Shown here: piece by piece, positions 1 to 9,795 of the stretch | Layout: each line of letters opens with the position of its first letter | How positions within the stretch are numbered: position 1 is the first letter of the stretch | Assembly (NCBI RefSeq): GCF_038096165.1 | Contig: NZ_CP151076.1 | Coordinates: 2,849,501 to 2,913,500, forward strand | Origin: Pseudomonas sp. G.S.17 | GTDB lineage: Bacteria > Pseudomonadota > Gammaproteobacteria > Pseudomonadales > Pseudomonadaceae | Direction: 5' to 3' | DNA length: 64,000 bases | Translations under genes and position numbers: made by a program | The notes under the pieces: generated by a model | What the model was told of the DNA's origin: nothing | Seen by the model: the letters and a program-made list of their open reading frames with translations, nothing else | The model's database searches: none

Positions 1-373
1 CGTCGAATGTACGTCGGTGTCAACGAGTATGACACGTATGTACATTTTGCTTGCGCGAGCCAAAATCCAGGATTAATATCCAGCAAACACGGGCTGATCT
101 GGCTCTTTTGAGCCAAAAGGCGTTGCGAGGTGAGGGTGATCGATGCGATGCGGATCAACGCGCGATTGATTGGTTAACGACGTATCGCCAGATTGCGCCC
201 ATGGGCGAAGGAGGGCCGAACTACCGGAATGGACAGTGATTTCGCCTAACAATAATTCATCCAGCTCTAACCTGAATGCCCTTGTGATCGCGATGTCATT
301 TTGCGTTCATGAGATAACTTGATTCATCTGCTGCCCTGCCAATAACTATTCATACAGTACGCGGAGATGCACC
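1..373. other. Intergenic DNA at the window edge, no convincing gene
   Basis: No convincing coding region lies before the binding-protein gene at 374. A 62-codon open frame (51-239) has no ribosome binding site, no recognisable motif and an arginine/glutamine-rich composition, so I do not call it. The only structured element is the palindrome at 6-46. The upstream gene lies outside the window. Confidence 0.5.
6..46. promoter_or_regulatory. Imperfect 17-bp inverted repeat, possible operator
   Basis: The arms 6-22 and 30-46 pair at 14 of 17 positions around a 7-base centre (acgagta). The outer arms are AATGTAC/GTACATT and the inner arms GTGTCA/TGACAC. The symmetry suits a dimeric regulator. 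It lies about 330 bp before the binding-protein gene, so it may serve a gene to the left of the window instead. The regulator is unknown. Confidence 0.4.
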
Positions 374-1276
374 ATGATTACGTTATCCAGTAATACTCTT
401 ATTGGCTGGTTTGCGGCCTTGACTATGGCCTCATGCAGTCTGGTCGCTCATGCTGCCGACCCGGCACCTATCCGGATCGGCTGGGTAAACTGGTCGGACA
501 CCGAAATCGCGGTAAAGCTGGCAAATGCCGCTCTGGAAGACCACCTCAAGCAACCCGTCAAACTGGTTCTTGCGGACATCGGTATTCAGTTTCAGGCGGT
601 GGCCAACGGCAATATCGACCTGATCCCGATGGTCTGGTTACCGAGTACTCACAAGGCGTTCTACGACAAATACCGCGACAAACTTGAAGACCTCGGTGTG
701 CTGTATGAAGGCCGGATTGGCATGGCGGTGCCCACTTCTATTCCTGTCAGTGAGATTGCCAGTATTGAAGACCTCAACAAGCCAGCGGTGCGGGAGAAAC
801 TGGGCGGCAAGATCCTGACTTCCGAAGTGGGTAACGGCCAATACAAACTTACGGAAAAGGCCATTCAGGAATACAAACTCGACGGCTATAAGATGGTTGC
901 CTCTTCAGAGTCTGGAATGCTGAGCGAACTGGATCGTAATCTAAAACGTGACAAATGGTCGTTGATCAACGCGTGGAGCCCGCACTGGATGTTCTCCAAG
1001 TGGCCCCTGCGCTATCTGGATGACCCGAAGCATGTCTTCGGTGGCGCCGAGCAAATCCACGCAGTTGCCCGCAAAGGCTTTAGTGCCGAGCACCCAGACG
1101 TCGCGCGGTTCTTTGCCAACTTCAAGATTCCTCAAGCTGATCTTGAGAAGTTGATGGCCGCAGCGCGTGACAGCTCTTCAGATAAGGTCGTTGCCGAATA
1201 CTACGCGGCCAACAAGCCTCGCTTTGCGGCTATGTTTGGCGCTCAGACTGCCGCCGCGACGGCAGGCCAGCCCTGA
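374..1276 (+). CDS. Glycine betaine/choline-type ABC transporter substrate-binding protein
   Basis: A periplasmic binding protein of the OpuAC/ProX family (300 aa) that captures quaternary ammonium osmolytes such as glycine betaine or choline for an ABC importer. Residues 1-27 form a signal peptide ending AHA. The mature protein opens with the family pattern IRIGWVNWSDTEI and continues with QAVANGNIDLIPMVWLP. The tryptophans in WVNW, VWLP and WSPHW are those expected to cage the trimethylammonium group. The start is ATG 374, with GCGGAG at 361-366. No permease or ATPase gene is adjacent, so it is an orphan binding protein that probably feeds a system encoded elsewhere. The exact ligand cannot be read from sequence. 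Confidence 0.85.
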   Translation: MITLSSNTLIGWFAALTMASCSLVAHAADPAPIRIGWVNWSDTEIAVKLANAALEDHLKQPVKLVLADIGIQFQAVANGNIDLIPMVWLPSTHKAFYDKYRDKLEDLGVLYEGRIGMAVPTSIPVSEIASIEDLNKPAVREKLGGKILTSEVGNGQYKLTEKAIQEYKLDGYKMVASSESGMLSELDRNLKRDKWSLINAWSPHWMFSKWPLRYLDDPKHVFGGAEQIHAVARKGFSAEHPDVARFFANFKIPQADLEKLMAAARDSSSDKVVAEYYAANKPRFAAMFGAQTAAATAGQP

Positions 1277-1389
1277 TCGCCGCATTCATGTCGATATTTT
1301 CAGGCTGGTGTCCTTTGCGCAGAGTGAAGGGCAGCCGCTGCTTCAGGCCATGGATAGCGATGTGCACTTCTATCTGAATCCAGTCCGGC

Positions 1390-2526
1390 TCAGCGGCGCC
1401 CGGCCCGGGTGGTCACATCCACCCACACGGCCAACACCAGAATGCTGCCTTTGACGATCATTTGCCAATAGCTGTCCACGTCGAGCATGGACATGCCGTT
1501 GTCCAGGCTGGTGATGACCAGCGCGCCGAGGAGGGCGCCATAAACGGTGCCGGAGCCGCCGCGCATGGAGGTGCCGCCGATGAAACAGGCTGCGATGGCG
1601 TCGAGTTCGCCCATGTTGCCGGCCGAGGGCGAGCCTGCGGCCAGGCGGGCGGTGTTGACCACCCCCGCGAGGGCGCACATCACGCCCATGATCCCGAAGA
1701 TCCACAGCTTTACGGCCTGCACGTTGATGCCGGACAGGCGCGTGGCTTCCATGTTGCTGCCCACCGAGTAGACGCGGCGGCCGAACACCGTCTGGCTGGT
1801 CACGTAACTGAACACGCCAAGCAGAACCAGCAGAAGCAGCACTGGAACCGGGATACCGTCGTAGCTGTTGAGGGTGTAGACGAAACCCGCCAGCACCACG
1901 CCAATCAACGCCACGCGCAACACGTCCCGCACCAATGAGTGTGCCGTCAGGCCATGAAGGGCACGATTGCGGCGCTGTTTCCAGGTCAGGAACAGCGTCA
2001 AGGCGAACAGCAGCACGCCGAGCCCGGCCCCAACCGTGTGCGGCAGATAACCCTGGCCGATATAGACCAGCTCCGGCGACACAGGCGCAATGGTGGTGCC
2101 GCCGGTAACCCCCAGGAGAATGCCGCGAAAGGCCAGCATGCCCCCCAGGCCGACAATGAACGACGGGATACGCAAATAGGCCGTCATGTAGCCATTACCC
2201 AAACCAATCACCAGGCCGCACAAGGCAACCAGGCTCAGGTTCGCCAGCAGCGGGATGTCATAAACCACGTCGAGAATCGCCGCCAGCCCACCCAGCAGGC
2301 CAAGCAATGAGCCCACCGACAGATCGATTTCACCGCTGATGATCACCAGCACCATGCCGCAGGCGAGAATCCCGGTGATGGACATTTGCCGCAGCAGGTT
2401 GGAGAGGTTGCGCGGGGTCAGGAATCCGCCGTCGGTCTGCCAGCTGAAGAACAGCCAGATGACCGCCACGGCAATCACCAGCGCGAGCATTTTGTAGCGG
2501 CTGAAAAGTTGTTTGACCTGATTCAT
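1390..2526 (-). CDS. xylH: D-xylose ABC transporter permease XylH
   Basis: The membrane channel of the D-xylose importer (378 aa), of the RbsC/XylH branch of sugar permeases. About ten hydrophobic segments are visible. The family loop GEIDLSVGSLLGL is at residues 65-77 and GGTSMRGGSGTVYGALLGAL is in the last quarter. It is the last gene of the leftward xylA-xylF-xylG-xylH operon, and its ATG directly abuts the xylG stop codon, which implies translational coupling. The downstream neighbour at 374-1276 is convergent across about 110 bp without a clear terminator. Confidence 0.93.
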   Translation of the reverse strand: MNQVKQLFSRYKMLALVIAVAVIWLFFSWQTDGGFLTPRNLSNLLRQMSITGILACGMVLVIISGEIDLSVGSLLGLLGGLAAILDVVYDIPLLANLSLVALCGLVIGLGNGYMTAYLRIPSFIVGLGGMLAFRGILLGVTGGTTIAPVSPELVYIGQGYLPHTVGAGLGVLLFALTLFLTWKQRRNRALHGLTAHSLVRDVLRVALIGVVLAGFVYTLNSYDGIPVPVLLLLVLLGVFSYVTSQTVFGRRVYSVGSNMEATRLSGINVQAVKLWIFGIMGVMCALAGVVNTARLAAGSPSAGNMGELDAIAACFIGGTSMRGGSGTVYGALLGALVITSLDNGMSMLDVDSYWQMIVKGSILVLAVWVDVTTRAGRR

Positions 2527-4083
2527 CTATGCGGACTTCCGATCATTATTGCCAGGTTCATCGGGATGGCTGAGCGCGGCGGCGAGCACCTGTTCCTGGC
2601 TGAGTTCGTGGTTGAGGAAATCACCACGCAGCTGACCTTCGCCGATCACCAACACTCGGTCGGAAACCCCCAATACTTCGGCGAGCTCCGAGGACACCAT
2701 GATGATCGACACCCCTTCGGCCGCCAGCGCGCCCATCAGCTTGTAGATCTCGTACTTGGCGCCGACATCCACGCCCCGAGTGGGCTCGTCGAGAATCAGC
2801 ACGCGGGGTTTGGTCAGGAGCATCTTCGCCAGCACGGCTTTCTGCTGGTTGCCGCCGGAGAGACTGGTGATCGGCAGGAACGGACTCGCGGTCTTGAGGT
2901 GCATGCGCGAAATTTCCTTGTCAATGCTGCCCAGCTCGGCTTCGGCGTCGATGCGGGTCATTTTCGCGTAGGTGTCCAGGACGGCCAGGGTGATGTTCTG
3001 GCCGACGCCCAGGTCCGGAATGATGCCCTGGCGCTTGCGATCTTCAGGGACCATGCCCAGCCCGGCACGGATTGACTTGAGGGGCGTGCGCGTGTCGATC
3101 CGTTGGCCTTCCAGCCAGACTTCACCTTCGTAGCGCCCGGGGTAAGCGCCGAACAGCGCCGACACCAGCTCCGTGCGACCGGCACCGACCAGCCCGGCGA
3201 TACCGAGGATTTCCCCGCGCTTGAGCACGAATGAAATGTCGTCAACCCGTTTGCGTCTGGGGTTGTCGACGTCGTAGCAGGTGACGTGGCGCGCCTCGAA
3301 TATCACTTCGCCGATGTCATGGGGTTCGGTGGGGTAGAGATTGCTCATTTCCCGTCCGACCATCTGGGTGATGATCTTCGGGATGTCCATATCGGCCATG
3401 GCGGTAGTCGCGATGTGTTTGCCGTCGCGGATGACCGCAATGGTGTCGCACACGGCTGCTACTTCATCGAGTTTGTGGGAGATATAAACGCACGCCACGC
3501 CCTTGGCCTTGAGGTCGCGAATGATGTCCAGCAGCACCTCGATTTCCGAGCGGGTCAGGGCCGATGAGGGCTCATCGAGGATCAACAGGCGCGCTTGCTT
3601 GTTCAGTGCCTTGGCGATCTCCACCAGTTGCTGGTAGCCACCGCCGTACTGTGAAACCGGCAGCGACACGTTCATGTCCGGCACTTTGAGTTCACGCATC
3701 AGGGCTTCGGCCCGGTGAATCATCGACGGGTAGTTCATGCGCCCGCCGGGAAGCGTCAGTTCGTGGCCCATGAAGATGTTTTCAGCCACTGACAAATCAG
3801 GTACCAGGGTCAGCTCCTGGTGAATGATGACGATCCCGGCGGCCTCGGTTTCACTGATGGATTGCGCCTTGAGCGGTTGACCGTCCCAGAGAATTTCTCC
3901 CTCCCAGGTGCCGTAGGGGTAGACCGCCGACAGGACTTTCATCAGCGTGGATTTGCCGGCGCCATTCTCGCCGCACAGGCCGACGCATTCTCCCGGCTTG
4001 ACCTTGATGTCGATGCCATTCAGGGCTTTGACACCGCCAAAGGTTTTGACGATTCCGTTCATTTGCAGCAGGTAGTCGGACAT
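2527..4083 (-). CDS. xylG: D-xylose ABC transporter ATP-binding protein XylG
   Basis: The cytoplasmic motor of the xylose importer, a double-cassette sugar ATPase of the RbsA/XylG/MglA type (518 aa). The first half has Walker [10 protein letters not shown] and Walker [12 protein letters not shown]. The second half has the signature [14 protein letters not shown] and Walker [15 protein letters not shown]. As in most of this family, the first cassette has the variant signature [14 protein letters not shown]. The frame is open further upstream to 4158, but ATG 4083 ([10 protein letters not shown]) has AGGAGT seven bases before it. That start leaves a 71-bp gap after xylF. Confidence 0.94.
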   Translation of the reverse strand: MSDYLLQMNGIVKTFGGVKALNGIDIKVKPGECVGLCGENGAGKSTLMKVLSAVYPYGTWEGEILWDGQPLKAQSISETEAAGIVIIHQELTLVPDLSVAENIFMGHELTLPGGRMNYPSMIHRAEALMRELKVPDMNVSLPVSQYGGGYQQLVEIAKALNKQARLLILDEPSSALTRSEIEVLLDIIRDLKAKGVACVYISHKLDEVAAVCDTIAVIRDGKHIATTAMADMDIPKIITQMVGREMSNLYPTEPHDIGEVIFEARHVTCYDVDNPRRKRVDDISFVLKRGEILGIAGLVGAGRTELVSALFGAYPGRYEGEVWLEGQRIDTRTPLKSIRAGLGMVPEDRKRQGIIPDLGVGQNITLAVLDTYAKMTRIDAEAELGSIDKEISRMHLKTASPFLPITSLSGGNQQKAVLAKMLLTKPRVLILDEPTRGVDVGAKYEIYKLMGALAAEGVSIIMVSSELAEVLGVSDRVLVIGEGQLRGDFLNHELSQEQVLAAALSHPDEPGNNDRKSA

Positions 4084-4154
4084 CGCAAGGACTCCTGAAA
4101 AGGGCTCACACCGTTTTTTTGCCTGACTGACTGCATTAACCCCAAAGTCGCAGG

Positions 4155-5156
4155 TCACTGCCCGGCAATCTGTGCCTTGGTATAGAACCCGTCCTTTTCC
4201 AGCAGGTCGATGTTGTCCTTGGTCAACGGGGTCGGGGTGAGCAGGATGGTGTCGACTTTCTTGCTGCCATTGTCGTATTGCGAGCCGTAGGTGGGTTTCT
4301 CGTTACGTGCCAGTTGCACCGAGAGCTTGGCGGCTTCCGATGCGATCAGTTTCAGCGGTTTGTAGACGGTCATTGTCTGGGTGCCATCGATCACCCGCTT
4401 GACTGCCGCAAGGTCTGCGTCCTGGCCTGAGATCGGTACCTTTCCCGCCAGTTTCTGCGCGGCCAGAGCCTGAATGGCACCGCCTGCGGTGGCATCGTTG
4501 GAGGCGACGATGCCGTCGATCTTGTTGTTGTTCCGGGTCAGGGCATTTTCAACAATGCTCAAGGCTTCAGTGGCGCTCCATTCCTTCACCCACTGCTGGC
4601 CGACAATCTTGATATCACCCTTGTCGATGGCCGGTTGCAGCACTTTCATTTGCCCTTCGCGCAGGACCTTGGCGTTGTTGTCCGTGGGAGCGCCGCCGAG
4701 CAGGAAGTAGTTGCCTTTGGGCGCGGCTTTCAGCACCCCGGCGGCCTGCATTTCGCCAACTTTTTCGTTGTCGAAGGAAATGTAGGCGTCGATATCGGCG
4801 TTGAGGATCAGTCGGTCGTAGGACACCACCTTGATCCCGGCTTTCTTGGCTTCGGCAACCGCATTGGTGAGCACCGTGGCGTTGAACGGCACGATGACGA
4901 TCACATCGACGCCACGGGAGATGAGGTTTTCGATCTGGGAAATCTGCTTCTGCTCGTTGGCGTCAGCTGACTGGACGAAGACCTTGGCGTCCAGTTTCTC
5001 CGCCGCCGCGACAAAGTAATCACGGTCTCGTGACCAACGCTCCAGACGCAGGTCATCGATGGAAAAACCGATCTTCGGGTGAGCAGGATCGGCCATGACC
5101 GGAAGCGAAAGCAGGGCCAGGGCGCCAGCGAGTAACGTGAGTTTTACTTTTTTCAT
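4155..5156 (-). CDS. xylF: D-xylose-binding periplasmic protein XylF
   Basis: The high-affinity D-xylose receptor of the XylFGH importer (333 aa). The signal peptide is [22 protein letters not shown]. The type-1 periplasmic binding fold opens [13 protein letters not shown], and the motifs [36 protein letters not shown] and ISGQDAD follow, all typical of XylF. ATG 5156 was chosen because AAGGA precedes it and the signal peptide begins there; the open frame continues 17 codons upstream. It lies between xylA and xylG on the same strand. Confidence 0.95.
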   Translation of the reverse strand: MKKVKLTLLAGALALLSLPVMADPAHPKIGFSIDDLRLERWSRDRDYFVAAAEKLDAKVFVQSADANEQKQISQIENLISRGVDVIVIVPFNATVLTNAVAEAKKAGIKVVSYDRLILNADIDAYISFDNEKVGEMQAAGVLKAAPKGNYFLLGGAPTDNNAKVLREGQMKVLQPAIDKGDIKIVGQQWVKEWSATEALSIVENALTRNNNKIDGIVASNDATAGGAIQALAAQKLAGKVPISGQDADLAAVKRVIDGTQTMTVYKPLKLIASEAAKLSVQLARNEKPTYGSQYDNGSKKVDTILLTPTPLTKDNIDLLEKDGFYTKAQIAGQ

Positions 5157-5315
5157 TGTGGTGCGTCCTTTTATTGTTGTTTGAAGACACTTCCTGACGA
5201 TGAACACGGTGCCGGTAGAACTGTAGAGAGTCGCAGGCCGCCGCGAGCACAGATTTGTCGCGAGAATGTAACCGCCCGCGGACTCACGGCTGGCGGCTGT
5301 AAGGTTTGTCTACTG

Positions 5316-6632
5316 TCAGGGGTAGATAAACCGGTTGACCACACCTTCGAGCATTTCCTGCCGACCGCTGACGGCCTGGGGATTCAGCTCGTTGGCGAAG
5401 GCGTGTTCGGCCAGTGATCCAAGGCTGAACTCACCCGCCAGCACCGCCTGACCAAACGGCTGCTGCCAGCCGGCGTAGCGTTGATCTTTGAATTGCTGGA
5501 GCTGATCGTTCTCAACCATGGACGCTGCGCGTTTCAGCGCCAGGGCGAGGACGTCCATGGCGGCGACATGGCCATAGAACAGATCGACCTCGTCTACGCT
5601 CTGGCGCCGGACCTTGGAATCGAAGTTGAACCCGCCGTTGGTGAAGCCACCGGCTTTGAGGATTTCGTAGGTGGCGAGGGTCATCTCCTCGACGCTGTTG
5701 GGGAACTGGTCGGTGTCCCAGCCGTTCTGCGGATCGCCACGGTTGGCGTCGATGCTGCCGAAGATCCCCAGCGAGACGGCCGTGGCGATTTCGTGATGGA
5801 AGCTGTGCCCGGCCAGAGTTGCGTGGTTGGCCTCGATGTTGACCTTGATCTCGTTTTCCAGACCGAACTGCTGCAGGAAACCGAAAACCGTGGCGCTGTC
5901 GTAGTCGTATTGGTGCTTGGTCGGCTCCTGCGGCTTGGGTTCGATCAGCAGGTCGCCTTTGAAACCGATCTTGTGCTTGTGCTCGACCACCATGCGCATG
6001 AAGCGGCCCAGTTGTTCGCGTTCACGTTTCAGATCGGTATTGAGCAGGGTTTCGTAACCTTCACGACCGCCCCACAGCACGTAGTTGGCACCTTTGAGGC
6101 GCTGGGTGGCGTTCATGGCGCTGAATACCTGGGCGGCGGCGCAGGCGAACACTTCCGGGTCCGGGTTGCTGGCGGCACCGGCGGCATAGCGCGGATTGCT
6201 GAAGCAGTTGGCGGTGCCCCACAGCAGCTTGATCCCGGTTTGTTCCTGATGGCGCTCCAGCTGGTCGATCATCTGGGAGAAGTGGTTGCGGTACTCTTTC
6301 AGCGAGCTGCCTTCGGGTGCGACATCGGTGTCGTGGAAGCTGTAGTAGTCGATGCCCAGTTTGGAGAAGAACTCGAAAGCCGCGTCGGCCTTGCCGATGG
6401 CCAGCTCTATCGGTTCCCCGGCGTGTTGCCACGGGCGCTTGAAGGCGCCGACACCGAACATGTCAGCACCCGGCCAGACGAAGGAGTGCCAGTAGCAGGC
6501 AGCCATGCGCAGGTGCTCGCGCATGGGTTTGCCGAGGACAAACTTGTTGGCGTCGTAATGGCGGAAGGCCAGGGGCGAGTCGCTGGCGGGGCCTTCGTAG
6601 CGGATCTTGTCGACAGCGGGGAAGTACGGCAT
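5316..6632 (-). CDS. xylA: Xylose isomerase XylA
   Basis: Converts D-xylose to D-xylulose, the first step of the isomerase pathway (438 aa, normal for class II enzymes). Visible signatures are the catalytic-histidine segment [13 protein letters not shown], the substrate segment [14 protein letters not shown], the metal-binding helix [18 protein letters not shown] and [20 protein letters not shown]. The reading frame stays open to 7385, but that part lies antisense to xylR. The true start is ATG 6632 with AAGGAA before it. It is first in the xylAFGH operon. No xylulokinase gene is in the window, so xylB must be elsewhere. Confidence 0.96.
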   Translation of the reverse strand: MPYFPAVDKIRYEGPASDSPLAFRHYDANKFVLGKPMREHLRMAACYWHSFVWPGADMFGVGAFKRPWQHAGEPIELAIGKADAAFEFFSKLGIDYYSFHDTDVAPEGSSLKEYRNHFSQMIDQLERHQEQTGIKLLWGTANCFSNPRYAAGAASNPDPEVFACAAAQVFSAMNATQRLKGANYVLWGGREGYETLLNTDLKREREQLGRFMRMVVEHKHKIGFKGDLLIEPKPQEPTKHQYDYDSATVFGFLQQFGLENEIKVNIEANHATLAGHSFHHEIATAVSLGIFGSIDANRGDPQNGWDTDQFPNSVEEMTLATYEILKAGGFTNGGFNFDSKVRRQSVDEVDLFYGHVAAMDVLALALKRAASMVENDQLQQFKDQRYAGWQQPFGQAVLAGEFSLGSLAEHAFANELNPQAVSGRQEMLEGVVNRFIYP

Positions 6633-6785
6633 GGGCGATTTCCTTATTGTTCTTGGCGGTGTCCCGATACTAACGCCGGCCCTCGGGCTGCTGATTATGA
6701 AAATCACCAATGCGCCGTTCGATTTTGCGTATTGAGATTCGTCGTTTGCGCGCCTAGTCTGTGTTGATCGGCCCAGGTAAAAACA
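6633..6785. promoter_or_regulatory. xylA-xylR divergent control region
   Basis: This 153-bp region serves both the xylAFGH operon and xylR. An inverted repeat AAAATC (6700-6705) / GATTTT (6721-6726) is a plausible XylR half-site pair. On the + strand TTGAGA (6732-6737) and TAGTCT (6755-6760) stand 17 bp apart as a candidate xylR promoter; the -35 is good and the -10 weak. Binding by XylR is inferred from the family and the location. Confidence 0.5.
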
Positions 6786-7985
6786 ATGAAAACCGTACCT
6801 CCCGTTCACCGCATTGCGCTGTTGTTCAACGGCAGCAAGATCTACGACCGCGGCATCATCAGCGGCATCGGCAACTACCTGAGCAGCACCCGCGCGTCCT
6901 GGGACTTGTTCCTTGAGGAGGATTTTCTCTGTCGGTTGAAAGGCATCGAGCGCTGGCAGGGCGATGGGATCATTGCCGACTTCGACGACCCGCTGATCGG
7001 CGAGGCGCTGGCCGGGATCAAGTTGCCAGTCGTGGCGGTCGGCGGGTCTTATCAGGATGAGCGCGCCTATCCGAAAGGGATTCCCTACGTCGCCACCGAC
7101 AATTATGCGCTGATGAAGTTGGCATACGAGCACCTGATCCAGGCGGGCTTGACGCGTTTTGCCTGCTTCAGCCTGCCTGAAGCACAAGCCAATCGCTGGG
7201 CGCAGGAGCGGGAAAAAGCCTTTCGCCGACTGCTGCAGCGCGATGGCTTGCACGTCGAGGTCTATCGCGGCATGGGCACCAGCGCACCGCTCTGGGACAG
7301 CGCGGTCGAACAGCAGATTGCCTGGCTGCAAAGCCTGCCCAAGCCCATCGGCATCATCGCCGTGAGTGACGCCCGCGCCCGGCAACTGCTGCAGGCCTGC
7401 CTGACTGCCGGTATCGCGGTGCCGGAGCAGGTGGCGTTGATCGGCATCGATAACGACCCACTGACCCGCAGCCTGACGAGGGTGCCGCTGAGTTCAGTGA
7501 TTCAAGGCACCGAAACCATGGGCCGGACCGCCGCGCGCCTGCTCCATCAGATGCTGCACGGCATGCCGTCCACGGGCACGCAGGTGCTGATTCCGCCTGA
7601 CGCGATCAATGTGCAGACCTCAAGTCTGCATCAACCGCTGGGTAATCCCTATGTCATGCAGGCGCTGCTCTTCATCCGCCAGTATGCCTGTCAGGGCATC
7701 AAGACCGCGCAGGTGGCGGGGTACGTCGGCGTGTCGCGCTCATCGCTGGAGTCGCACTTTCGCAAGGTGCGCGGCTGCAGCGTGCACGACGAGATCCTGC
7801 GCTTCAAACTGGCAGCGGCCGCCAGCGGACTGGAAAACACTGATTCGGCGATTGCCGATATCGCCCAGAATTGCGGCTTCAAATCGGCGCAATACCTGCA
7901 CACGGTGTTCCGTCGTGAATTCGGCTGTACCCCACGCGAGTATCAGCAGGTGAACGATGAACCCTCATTGCGGGGAGGGCGGTAG
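6786..7985 (+). CDS. xylR: Xylose operon transcription activator XylR (AraC family)
   Basis: A xylose-responsive activator (399 aa). Residues 10-270 form a LacI/GalR-like sugar-binding module with no DNA-binding head; visible segments are [31 protein letters not shown] and [15 protein letters not shown]. The last 100 residues are an AraC-type double helix-turn-helix with [17 protein letters not shown] and [25 protein letters not shown]. This architecture is that of E. coli XylR. It is divergent from xylA, which it should activate. Its 3' end overlaps the converging gene at 7965 by 21 bp. Confidence 0.93.
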   Translation: MKTVPPVHRIALLFNGSKIYDRGIISGIGNYLSSTRASWDLFLEEDFLCRLKGIERWQGDGIIADFDDPLIGEALAGIKLPVVAVGGSYQDERAYPKGIPYVATDNYALMKLAYEHLIQAGLTRFACFSLPEAQANRWAQEREKAFRRLLQRDGLHVEVYRGMGTSAPLWDSAVEQQIAWLQSLPKPIGIIAVSDARARQLLQACLTAGIAVPEQVALIGIDNDPLTRSLTRVPLSSVIQGTETMGRTAARLLHQMLHGMPSTGTQVLIPPDAINVQTSSLHQPLGNPYVMQALLFIRQYACQGIKTAQVAGYVGVSRSSLESHFRKVRGCSVHDEILRFKLAAAASGLENTDSAIADIAQNCGFKSAQYLHTVFRREFGCTPREYQQVNDEPSLRGGR

Positions 7986-8402
7986 TGCCCGGACGCTGCC
8001 GTCCACATCACGCGCCTCGATATAGCCAATGCTGTCCGGATTTTCGGCAATACGTTTCTTGACCTCTGCGCTGCTTGAAAGCGCCAGCGGAGGCTGGCCT
8101 CTGCCGGTAAAGATAATTTTCGACCAGTGCGCCTTGAGCTGGGGCGCGGACTTGCCCGTGAACTTCGAGTAGAACTCATCGCGGATCGGCGAATCTTCGC
8201 TCTGATCAATCGGTACCGCCTGCCCACCGTCGGGGAAACGACTGGTCTTGCCCAGGAAGATATCCGCCACTTGATTACGCGCCAGTACTTTCACAGGGCT
8301 GGAGGTGGCGACGACCACCACCACATCGGCCCTGACGATCGCGCAGGTCACGCACATGACGAACCCCGCTACAGCGAATCCGATGAATTTCACAAACCCC
8401 AT
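7965..8402 (-). CDS. Small PstS-like periplasmic protein
   Basis: A secreted protein of 145 aa with a signal peptide ending near AIVRADV. It resembles the short PstS-like proteins annotated as phosphate ABC transporter substrate-binding. The pattern VVVVATSSPVKVLARNQVADIFLGKTSRFPDGG and the end [20 protein letters not shown] are characteristic. At half the length of PstS it cannot be assumed to bind phosphate. ATG 8402 is preferred over 8414 because GGAG precedes it. It ends a leftward cluster with the porin-like protein and the sensor kinase, and this trio probably shares a role at the envelope. Confidence 0.7.
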   Translation of the reverse strand: MGFVKFIGFAVAGFVMCVTCAIVRADVVVVVATSSPVKVLARNQVADIFLGKTSRFPDGGQAVPIDQSEDSPIRDEFYSKFTGKSAPQLKAHWSKIIFTGRGQPPLALSSSAEVKKRIAENPDSIGYIEARDVDGSVRALPPSPQ

Positions 8403-8413
8403 GGCCTGCTCCA

Positions 8414-9649
8414 TCAGAATACGAAATCGACAGCCAGGCTGATCACGCTGAACGAGCCCCCTGACTCAAAGTCCGGTTGGGGGTTGATCAACGGACCGGT
8501 AGCGTTGCCTTTTAGCCGCGTGTAGTCGTATTGCAATTTGGCGTCCATATTTTTCGCGAAATCCCAGCGCATCCCAAGTGAAAGCGTTTGCTGACCTTCG
8601 TTGGTACCCAGGATGCCGTTGAGGGAGCTGTTGAGGCCGACGGCGGTCCCGGCTAGGTCCGGTGGCAGACCAGCCGCCGTCAAGCCCGTGGTAGAGGTCG
8701 CGGACTCCGACTTTTCTCGCGCGTAAGTGACATAGGGTGTGAACGCGTCAAGCCGGTACCCGCCGCTGACATACCAGGCGCTTCTCGCACCGATCGCCGA
8801 ATGGCTGTCGAAATGACCCCATTCGCTCATCACGAACCACTTGCCCGGATCATAGCTGGCACCTATCCCGAAAAATTCGAATACTGAGTTATTGGGATCG
8901 TAGCGAGCCGCGATGGCGTTGCCTTCTGCATCGAAGTCCCTGAAAGCATCGAAGAATGAATTGAATGACTCCACGGTCAGATCGGCTTTCAGGTAGGTGA
9001 TGCGAGTGGTGAGGGCTTCGTATTCGGTCGTATTGGTGATTTCCCACAAATCTCGCGCCAACGCCTTGCCGGCGCTGTCTGCCTCTCGGTTATCGCTCTG
9101 GCCGTAGTTACCCCGCACGGTATTGGTGAACTCGCCGACGTGAAATCTGTAACTCAGGTCCAGACCGTCGCTGTTGGTGACTGGCATCAGCGAGTAAACC
9201 TCCATCGGCGGACGCACCCAGGGCAGGGTGTAGCCCACTTTACGGGTGTCGGAGAGCAAAAAAGTCGGCAACACGGTGCGCCCGATGCGTGCGCTGAAAT
9301 CCGGCGTGAATTGATACTTGATGTTGGCCCATTCGACGAAGGGCCGATAGCTATTGTCGTAACGCTGCTCCGAGATGACCTGCACCACGGCAGAGAGCTG
9401 CGGTGTGAAATTGGCGAGCACCTGAGCACCAATCAGGCTGTCGACGTTGGCGCTCCAGCTGCGTGTGCGACCTGCACCATTGGGTTTGAAGACACTGGAG
9501 GTGAAGTCGGCTTTTTTCTCGCTGGAATGGACTACCCCCACGGTGCCAAAACTGCTCAGTGAAAACATTGAGGTTTCCTGGCTGTCGGCACTGGCCGCGC
9601 AGGCATACAGCGTCGCCACCAAGGCCACTAAATTGAGTCTGGAGTCCAT
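8414..9649 (-). CDS. Outer-membrane porin-like beta-barrel protein
   Basis: A probable outer-membrane protein (411 aa). It has a signal peptide ending near ACAASA, many alternating aromatic/polar strands and a terminal phenylalanine (SLAVDFVF), the signal for barrel assembly. It carries the segments FGTVGVVHSSEKKADF, VEWANIKYQFTPDFSARIGRTVLP and MRWDFAKNMDAKLQYDYTR, as in DcaP-like or uncharacterised pseudomonad porins. The specificity is unknown. It lies between the sensor kinase and the PstS-like gene, with an 11-bp gap to the latter. No strong ribosome binding site is seen before ATG 9649. Confidence 0.72.
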   Translation of the reverse strand: MDSRLNLVALVATLYACAASADSQETSMFSLSSFGTVGVVHSSEKKADFTSSVFKPNGAGRTRSWSANVDSLIGAQVLANFTPQLSAVVQVISEQRYDNSYRPFVEWANIKYQFTPDFSARIGRTVLPTFLLSDTRKVGYTLPWVRPPMEVYSLMPVTNSDGLDLSYRFHVGEFTNTVRGNYGQSDNREADSAGKALARDLWEITNTTEYEALTTRITYLKADLTVESFNSFFDAFRDFDAEGNAIAARYDPNNSVFEFFGIGASYDPGKWFVMSEWGHFDSHSAIGARSAWYVSGGYRLDAFTPYVTYAREKSESATSTTGLTAAGLPPDLAGTAVGLNSSLNGILGTNEGQQTLSLGMRWDFAKNMDAKLQYDYTRLKGNATGPLINPQPDFESGGSFSVISLAVDFVF

Positions 9650-9795
9650 AGGATCACTGCTACCTCATCAGAAAAAAACAACGTGTGGTTCAGGCACGGT
9701 TCCAAAAGCCGCAAGCGTCGGCGTTGACTAATGAGGTGTCATGGGGGCTGCTGCCATTCGTTTATTCCTTTTAACGTCGGCTCATAAACTGCGCA

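Noticed and set aside
5481..6767. A 428-codon + strand frame opposite xylA
   Set aside because: Shadow of the GC-rich xylA codons; its translation has no known motif and xylA on the other strand is certain.
5316..7385. A 689-codon continuous frame including xylA
   Set aside because: Only 5316-6632 is xylA. The upstream part lies antisense to xylR, shows no family features and is bypassed by a proper start with AAGGAA.
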